DNA of 64,000 bases from assembly GCA_050744865.1 (NCBI GenBank), contig JBOGHW010000042.1, positions 1-64,000 of the forward strand. The letters run 5' to 3'. Position numbers and translations under genes: made by a program. Of this stretch, positions 58,844 through 64,000 are shown in pieces. Positions within the stretch are counted from its first letter, which is position 1, and each line of letters opens with the position of its first letter. Below the pieces are notes generated by a model. That model was given only the letters and a program-made list of their open reading frames with translations, was not told where the DNA came from and did no database searches. The DNA comes from JAKACA01 sp050744865 (lineage in GTDB: Bacteria; Actinomycetota; Acidimicrobiia; Acidimicrobiales; Bog-793).

Positions 58844-60202
58844 CTGACTGCAACCAGATCCCAAAAGGTCCTGCTGTTCGGCAAGGATGCTCGTACAGAC
58901 GCCATGGCTGAGGCCGTGCGCCTTTCCCACGACCCGGTCGAGCTGTCCATCTGCGCCCCGATGCGCATCCCCGGGCTCGTGCACAAGGCGGACAGGTTCT
59001 TCTTGGCCTCGATGACGGATCTCAACGCAATGGTTTCCGCCGCCAAGGAGAGCGACCCCGACCTCGTCCTCGTCGGGCCGGAGGATCCACTGGCAGCGGG
59101 CATCGTGGACGCCCTCGAGGCGCTCGGGATACCGTGCTTCGGCCCGACCCGGGAGCTGGCCCAGATCGAGACGTCCAAGTCCTTCGCCCGATCCCTCCTC
59201 GCCAAGCACTCCTTGGCCGGCAACCCGGCACATCGCTGCTTCACGTCCGACGTCGGGCTCGCGGCCTTCATCGACTCGCTTGGCGACGTCGTCGTGAAGC
59301 CCGATGGCCTGACGGGTGGCAAGGGTGTGAAAGTCATGGGCGAGCAACTGGCCGGCGCCGGAGAAGCCCTCGCTTACGCCCGCTCCTGCCTGCTCGGCGA
59401 CGGCCGAGTGGTCGTCGAGGAGAGGCTGGTTGGCGAGGAGTTCAGCCTCATGACGCTGACCGACGGGGACTCGGTCGCACACTGCCCCGTGGCCCAGGAC
59501 CACAAACGGGCCTTCGAGGGTGACACGGGCCCGAATACGGGGGGCATGGGGTCGTACTCGTGCGCCGACCACGCGATGCCCTTCTTGGCCGCTAGCGACC
59601 TGCGGTTCGCCGAGCAGCTCAACGAGGCGGTCCTCGGCGCCCTCGCCGCCGAGACAGGAAAGCCCTACCGCGGCGTCCTATACGGCGGGTTCATGGCAGT
59701 CGCAGGCGGCGCCCGGCTGATCGAGTACAACGCTCGGTTCGCCGACCCCGAGGCGATGAACGTCCTGCCGCTGCTACGGGGAGACTTCGTCGGCCTGGCG
59801 CGGGCCGTGGCAACAAGGCGGCTCGGTGACGTCAAGGTGAGCTTCGAGCGGCAGGCGACCGTCTGCAAGTACGTGGTACCGGCGGCTTACCCGGGACCGA
59901 GCAACGACGACCCCGTGATCGAGCTCGACCAGCACGGCCCTGCCGGGGCCACGTCCGGCACGCCAGGCCTCCGCCACTACTGGGGAGCCGCCGAGATGGG
60001 CCAGGACGGCAAAGTAAGGCTCACCGGCTCTCGCGGGCTCGCCTTTGTGGGCATCGGGGACTCGCTGGAGGAGGCCGAGGCGCTAGCCGAAGCCGGGGCG
60101 GCGGGTGTGCGCGGGACGGTTCGGCACCGGAGCGATATCGGCACGGCAAGACTCGTCGCCGAGCGGGTGTCCCACATGCGAGCGGTCCGCGGCTCGGCAT
60201 GA
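58844..60202 (+). CDS. purD: Phosphoribosylamine-glycine ligase
   Basis: 452 residues if the CTG at 58844 is used. ATP-grasp enzyme of purine synthesis: KVLLFGKDARTDAMAEAVRL (N-terminal PRA-binding loop), GPTRELAQIETSKSFARSLL, VVKPDGLTGGKGVKVMG, HKRAFEGDTGPNTGGMGSYS and LIEYNARFADPEAMNVLPLL. The N-terminal loop lies upstream of the first canonical start (ATG 58904), and no ATG/GTG/TTG is in frame before it. A CTG start with GAGG nine bases upstream is the best reading. Overlaps the fucosidase gene by ATGA. Confidence 0.88.
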   Translation: MTATRSQKVLLFGKDARTDAMAEAVRLSHDPVELSICAPMRIPGLVHKADRFFLASMTDLNAMVSAAKESDPDLVLVGPEDPLAAGIVDALEALGIPCFGPTRELAQIETSKSFARSLLAKHSLAGNPAHRCFTSDVGLAAFIDSLGDVVVKPDGLTGGKGVKVMGEQLAGAGEALAYARSCLLGDGRVVVEERLVGEEFSLMTLTDGDSVAHCPVAQDHKRAFEGDTGPNTGGMGSYSCADHAMPFLAASDLRFAEQLNEAVLGALAAETGKPYRGVLYGGFMAVAGGARLIEYNARFADPEAMNVLPLLRGDFVGLARAVATRRLGDVKVSFERQATVCKYVVPAAYPGPSNDDPVIELDQHGPAGATSGTPGLRHYWGAAEMGQDGKVRLTGSRGLAFVGIGDSLEEAEALAEAGAAGVRGTVRHRSDIGTARLVAERVSHMRAVRGSA

Positions 60203-61698
60203 AGCGGAGCCGGGCCGACCGGGGGCACACCCCGATGGCGGGACGCAACGCCGTCAAAGCGGTGAAGCGCCATTCGGCACCTGCCTGGTGGCGCGACGCC
60301 AAGCTCGGCATCTTCATCCACTGGACGCCGGCGTCTGTCCCGGCGTTTGCCCCGCTCGGCTCCCCTGTGGGCGAGCTGATGGCGAGCGGCCGCCGCGACG
60401 CCATGGCGATGGCGCCCTACTCGGAGTGGTATGAGAACTCGCTTCGCTTCCCGGGCAGCCCGACGGCCCGGCACCATGCTGCCCGATACCCCGGCAGGGC
60501 ATACAAGGAATTCGCCGGCGACTGGGAAGCGGCGCTGGACCGTTGGGACCCCGACGCCTGGGCCGAGCAGTTCGCGCGGGCCGGCGCCCGCTATGTCGTG
60601 CTCGTAGCCAAGCACCACGACGGCTACTGCCTGTGGCCGACGTCTGTCACCAACCCGCGGCGGCCAGGCTGGAACTGCCGGCGGGACGTGGTAGGAGAGC
60701 TGGCCGAGGCGGTACGCGCCCGCGGGCTCCGCTTCGGCCTGTACTACTCGGGTGGGCTCGACTGGACGTTCAACGCTCATCCCATCGGCACTTTCAGCGA
60801 CCTGTTGGCCGCCGTGCCACGCGGCGACTACGTGAGCTACGCCGAGGCACACGTTCGCGAGCTGATCGATCGGTACAGGCCTGCGATGCTGTGGAACGAC
60901 ATCTCTTGGCCGGCTGCTGCAGGGCAACTGGCGCTACTGGTGCAGTACTACTACCGGCTAGTCCCCGACGGGGTCCTGAACGACAGGTTCATGCCGTGGT
61001 CGCCGATCCTGGCCGCCGCCGGCCGGAGACCGGTCAGCCGCCTGCTCGACGGGTTGGCAGCGCGATCGGCCGCCGCCGGCAAGGGGATAGTCCCGCCGCG
61101 TCCGCCCATGTACGACGTGCGTACCCCCGAGTACACGGTATTCGACAGGATCCAGCGAGAACCGTGGGAGTGCGTCAGGGGGCTGGACCAAGGATTCGCC
61201 CATAACGGCCAGTCGCGCGAAGGCGACTTCCTACCGCGTGACGAGCTGCTGTGGATGCTGGTCGACATCGTCGCCAAGGGCGGCAACCTCTTGCTCAACG
61301 TCGGCCCGCGAGGCGACGACGCTGCCATCCCGCCCTTGCAGTCGTTGCGACTGGACTGGCTGGCCGAGTTCACGGGCACCGCCGGACATGGTTTGTACGC
61401 AAGCCGGCCATGGACGATGCCGGGCTCCGACGACAGGACCTGCGACGTTCGGTACACGGCCTGCGACCAGGACGTCTTCGCCTTCGTGCGACCCGGCTCA
61501 GGCGAGCCGAGCCTGGAGACTGCCGTCCTGCCGGTGGTCGAGCCCCGGGCTGGCTGTCGGGTCAGCGACGCAGCAGGCAGGGAGCTGCAGTATGCCCGCG
61601 TCGTGGCCGGCACGGAGGTCAAGCTTGCCGAACCGGCCTCTCGCGAACGGCCGGCGGTTCTTCGGCTGCGTGGTGCAAGCGCCGCGGCGTGCACCTGA
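60199..61698 (+). CDS. GH29 alpha-L-fucosidase
   Basis: 499 residues, no signal peptide. GH29 features: WWRDAKLGIFIHWTPASVPA, YVVLVAKHHDGYCLWPT, GLYYSGGLDWTF, the nucleophile Asp in MLWNDISWP and GNLLLNVGPRGD. It hydrolyses alpha-L-fucosyl residues, here apparently in the cytoplasm. Coupled to purD by ATGA, an odd pairing that may be only positional. The C-terminal beta domain (about 390-499) is short but present. Confidence 0.87.
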   Translation: MKRSRADRGHTPMAGRNAVKAVKRHSAPAWWRDAKLGIFIHWTPASVPAFAPLGSPVGELMASGRRDAMAMAPYSEWYENSLRFPGSPTARHHAARYPGRAYKEFAGDWEAALDRWDPDAWAEQFARAGARYVVLVAKHHDGYCLWPTSVTNPRRPGWNCRRDVVGELAEAVRARGLRFGLYYSGGLDWTFNAHPIGTFSDLLAAVPRGDYVSYAEAHVRELIDRYRPAMLWNDISWPAAAGQLALLVQYYYRLVPDGVLNDRFMPWSPILAAAGRRPVSRLLDGLAARSAAAGKGIVPPRPPMYDVRTPEYTVFDRIQREPWECVRGLDQGFAHNGQSREGDFLPRDELLWMLVDIVAKGGNLLLNVGPRGDDAAIPPLQSLRLDWLAEFTGTAGHGLYASRPWTMPGSDDRTCDVRYTACDQDVFAFVRPGSGEPSLETAVLPVVEPRAGCRVSDAAGRELQYARVVAGTEVKLAEPASRERPAVLRLRGASAAACT

Positions 61699-61866
61699 CC
61701 GGCCGGGCGCGCCGTGCCCTGCCATTACAGCGAGCGGCTGGCTAGCCGTGGCTAGCCGGGGCGATCTACGGACCAGGGGACAACGGCCGGCAGGCTGGGT
61801 GCCGGCTCGGTGCTCTCTAGGCGGCTCGGTGCTCTACTAGGTGAGCCCGGGCGCCACTCGACTTGG

Positions 61867-63069
61867 CTAGGCGGCGGCCTTCTCGAGAATGTGGACTCCG
61901 CAGGCGGACCCGAGGCCGATGACGTGCGCCAGACCGACTCGTGCGTTCTCGATCTGGCGCTCGCCCGCCTCGCCGCGAAGGTGATGGCACACCTCCCAGA
62001 TGTTGGCGATCCCGGTCGCCGCGATCGGGTGACCCTTGGACTCGAGGCCACCTGACACGTTGACGGGCATGCTGCCGTCCCGCCAGGTGGCGCCCGATCG
62101 GAAGAAGTCGGCGGCCCCGCCCTGCTCGCAGAGCATCAGGTTGTCGTAGTGAACCAGCTCGGCAGTGGCGAAGCAGTCATGCAGCTCCACCAGGTCCAGG
62201 TCCTCGGGGCCAACCCCTGCAGCCTCGTAGGCCTGCTTGGCGGCGTTCCTCGTGAGGCTGTTGACGTTGGGCAGGACTTGGCATCCTTCTTCCCACGGGT
62301 CGGTGGTGAGCACCGAGGCGGCCACCCGCACGGCGCGCCGCTGCTGGGCAAGCGAGAGCGTCCTCAGCTTGGAGTCGCTGACGACGACGGCGGCCGCCGC
62401 GCCATCGCAATTCGCCGAGCACATCGGCCGGGTGTTCGGGTAGGCGATCATGACGTCGCTCATGATCTCCTCGAGACTGAACCGCTTCTGGTAGCTGGCC
62501 AAGGGGTTGAGCGTCGAGTGGGCGTGGTTCTTCTCGGCAATCTTCGCGAACAGCTCGAAGTCGACACCCCCGTAGCGGTGGCCATACTCCATTCCGATCT
62601 GTGCGAACACGCCCGGCATCGTCTCGGTGCCGATCCGGCCGTCGACTCCGGCCACGGCTCCGTAACGACCCTTAGGCGTCCAGGTGTCGGCGTCGTCGGC
62701 GCGCGCTCCGCCGGCGAGCAGCCCTGCACCGGCGAGCTTCTCGACGCCGACTGCCAGCCCCATGTCGCACTCGCCCGCCTTCACCGACATGATCGCCGCC
62801 CGCAGCGCCGTCGCTCCCGTCGCGCAGGCGTTGGCCACGTTGTAGACGGGGATGCCGGTCTGGCCGACTTGCTTTTGGATCTGCTGCCCGATGCTGCCGG
62901 ATCCGCCCCTCAGGTTGCCCGCCGCCATGACGCCGACGTCTCGCATCGTGACTCCGCCGTCGCCGAGCGCCCCGAACACGGCTTCGACAGCCAGGCCGAC
63001 GGTGTCGGTGTCCGGACGCTTCCCGAACTTTGTCATGTGGATGCCGAGGATCCAGACATCTTCTGCCAT
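61867..63069 (-). CDS. Thiolase-family protein (SCP2/lipid-transfer type)
   Basis: 400 residues. Active-site Cys in YNVANACATGATALRAA; catalytic His in ELHDCFATAELVHYD and in SKGHPIAATG. The shape is that of the non-classical thiolases that pair with a DUF35 protein and act in lipid or sterol side-chain degradation or similar acyl-CoA chemistry. ATG 63069 immediately follows the DUF35 stop; an in-frame start at 63138 would overlap that gene. Substrate unknown. Confidence 0.9.
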   Translation of the reverse strand: MAEDVWILGIHMTKFGKRPDTDTVGLAVEAVFGALGDGGVTMRDVGVMAAGNLRGGSGSIGQQIQKQVGQTGIPVYNVANACATGATALRAAIMSVKAGECDMGLAVGVEKLAGAGLLAGGARADDADTWTPKGRYGAVAGVDGRIGTETMPGVFAQIGMEYGHRYGGVDFELFAKIAEKNHAHSTLNPLASYQKRFSLEEIMSDVMIAYPNTRPMCSANCDGAAAAVVVSDSKLRTLSLAQQRRAVRVAASVLTTDPWEEGCQVLPNVNSLTRNAAKQAYEAAGVGPEDLDLVELHDCFATAELVHYDNLMLCEQGGAADFFRSGATWRDGSMPVNVSGGLESKGHPIAATGIANIWEVCHHLRGEAGERQIENARVGLAHVIGLGSACGVHILEKAAA

Positions 63070-63070
63070 C

Positions 63071-63472
63071 TCAGGCTCCTTCCAGCGGTTCGTAACCGTA
63101 CCCGATCGCCTCGGTCCCCTGGCTGTCGGCACCGACAAGCTGGGTCACGAGACGTACCTTCATCCCGAGGCGAACGTGGTCGGCATCGGGAGCGACGTTC
63201 ACGATGTTGCCGCGCACGCTCGTACCGTCGCAGTCGACGGTGGCAGCAACGAAGGGGACCGGGATGCCCGGAGCCGCCAGGGCGACGATGGTGAAGGCCC
63301 TCACCACCCCGGTGCTGCCGATCGACACGTCGCCGAAGGCCGTCCCACTGCAGCCGGCGCAGGCGTCGCGATGGTCGAAGTAGCGGGCACCGCAAGCCGA
63401 GCACTCGTGGGCCACGAGGTGGGGCTCGGGGTCAAGGACTAGATAGTCGACGAAGGGAATCTGCTGCGGCAT
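63071..63472 (-). CDS. DUF35 OB-fold acyl-CoA-associated protein with zinc ribbon
   Basis: 133 residues. N-terminal zinc ribbon (CSACGARYFDHRDACAGC, four Cys) and OB-fold domain (about 60-133). Such proteins bind acyl-CoA and partner with the adjacent thiolase, often forming a complex. ATG 63472 has GGAGG a few bases upstream; ends 1 bp before the thiolase start. Confidence 0.9.
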   Translation of the reverse strand: MPQQIPFVDYLVLDPEPHLVAHECSACGARYFDHRDACAGCSGTAFGDVSIGSTGVVRAFTIVALAAPGIPVPFVAATVDCDGTSVRGNIVNVAPDADHVRLGMKVRLVTQLVGADSQGTEAIGYGYEPLEGA

Positions 63473-63554
63473 CGGGCCTCCGAGTCGGGCTGTCTCACGC
63501 CATTCATAGCGCAAGTGGCAGTTCCAGCACCACCGCGAACGATGACAGCGCGGC

Positions 63555-64000
63555 CTAGGCGAACAGCTGATCTATCGCTCGCACGGCCGCAGCCCAGGGA
63601 CTCGCCGACGGGTCCGTCATGTCGCGGTGGCCGGCCCCCTCGATGGCCACGTGGGTGACGTCGTCCCCGGCCGCCTTGGCTCGCTCGCAGTAGGAAGCGC
63701 TCATCTCCGCCGGAACTGTCCTGTCGGAAAGGCCATGGACGACGACCTGCGGCACGCCGAGCGGCAGGAGCGCCATGGGCGACGCCAAGGCGTACTCGGC
63801 GGCGCGAGCAGTCTGATGGCCGCCGAGGAAGCTGCACGTGGCGTCACCGCCGAGGCCCAGGCGGTCGGCCTCCACGAGGTCGAGGACACCGGCCAGGGAG
63901 ACGGCACCTCGCAGCACGACGCCGCCAGCGGCATGGCCGGCCGGCCCGGCGTCACGCCGGGTCGTCTCGGCGTCACGCCGGGTCGTCTCGGCATCACACC
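63555..64000 (-). CDS. Alpha/beta hydrolase, 5' end outside the window
   Basis: The C-terminal about 148 residues are visible. VSLAGVLDLVEADRLGLGGD, Asp in VVHGLSDRTVP and His in EGAGHRDMTDP identify an esterase-like alpha/beta hydrolase. The nucleophile elbow, usually GHSAGG, reads GHAAGG: the serine appears replaced by alanine. Just before it the frame runs through 21-bp repeats (RRDAETT units). Either the enzyme is dead or the true elbow has been disrupted by the repeat; the rest of the gene is needed. Confidence 0.7.
   Translation of the reverse strand, partial: CDAETTRRDAETTRRDAGPAGHAAGGVVLRGAVSLAGVLDLVEADRLGLGGDATCSFLGGHQTARAAEYALASPMALLPLGVPQVVVHGLSDRTVPAEMSASYCERAKAAGDDVTHVAIEGAGHRDMTDPSASPWAAAVRAIDQLFA
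63950..64000 (-). repeat. 21-bp tandem repeat inside the hydrolase gene
   Basis: Units of CGTCACGCCGGGTCGTCTCG plus G (plus strand) at 63950 and 63971, with a third running off the window. They code RRDAETT repeats immediately upstream of the nucleophile-elbow position. Confidence 0.75.

Overview
The window is very GC-rich, uses many GTG and TTG starts, and its genes are packed with 4-bp ATGA/GTGA overlaps. It encodes a mycothiol-dependent (DinB/MDMPI) enzyme, a DtxR-type metal regulator, GlnE, a paired-TrkA K+ locus laid out like mycobacterial ceoB-ceoC, and a MoxR-DUF58-DUF4129 operon. This points to a chromosomal segment of a high-GC actinobacterium; a deep branch such as Acidimicrobiia is a guess. 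I see no rRNA, tRNA, CRISPR array, insertion sequence or prophage.

Layout. 1-4.6 kb: a KimA/APC-type K+ permease gene (runs off the left edge) divergent from two TrkA-like proteins, a HAD phosphatase and a 25-residue membrane peptide. 4.6-8.2 kb (minus): an MFS transporter and a large dynamin-like GTPase with a Cys/His-rich C-terminal part. 8.8-16.4 kb (plus): a six-gene hydrogenase-4-like respiratory complex (Ehr1: hyfC-E-F-G-HI-B), then a universal stress protein. 17-19.2 kb (minus): a mycothiol-type DinB protein and a NiCoT nickel/cobalt permease. 19.3-25.8 kb (minus): an operon fbpA-fbpB-fbpC, a small membrane protein, ccdA, and a SCO-TlpA fusion. It is divergent from a DtxR-family regulator and has a good DtxR-type box inside its promoter. 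27-30 kb: two coupled MutS-like ATPases without mismatch-recognition domains. 30.1-34.4 kb (minus): DUF4129, small membrane protein, MoxR, DUF58, membrane protein. 34.7-44.7 kb (plus): a second hydrogenase-4-like complex (Ehr2: hyfC-E-F-G-H-I-B), followed with coupled starts by a histidine phosphatase and a second dynamin-like GTPase. 44.7-48 kb: a group-2 sigma factor, two small unknown proteins and a secreted beta-helix protein. 48-64 kb: nadE and glnE (divergent), mobA, an S9 peptidase fused to a DUF6457-like domain, a PAS-GGDEF-EAL protein, purD, a GH29 fucosidase, a thiolase with its DUF35 partner, and a partial alpha/beta hydrolase.

The most interesting content is the pair of hydrogenase-4-like complexes. 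Both large subunits lack all four cysteines that hold the NiFe centre, so neither should be a hydrogenase; they fit the 'energy-converting hydrogenase-related' (Ehr) class. Ehr2 keeps the cysteines of the proximal [4Fe-4S] cluster in its NuoB-like subunit. Ehr1 has lost all four of these too, has its ferredoxin and NuoB-like subunits fused, carries a His-rich loop in its HyfB antiporter subunit, and has substitutions at conserved antiporter-channel residues. Ehr1 may therefore be a redox-reduced or redox-uncoupled ion-translocating machine beside a more conventional Ehr2. Each operon has a dynamin-like GTPase as a neighbour, and the two share a short conserved upstream module.
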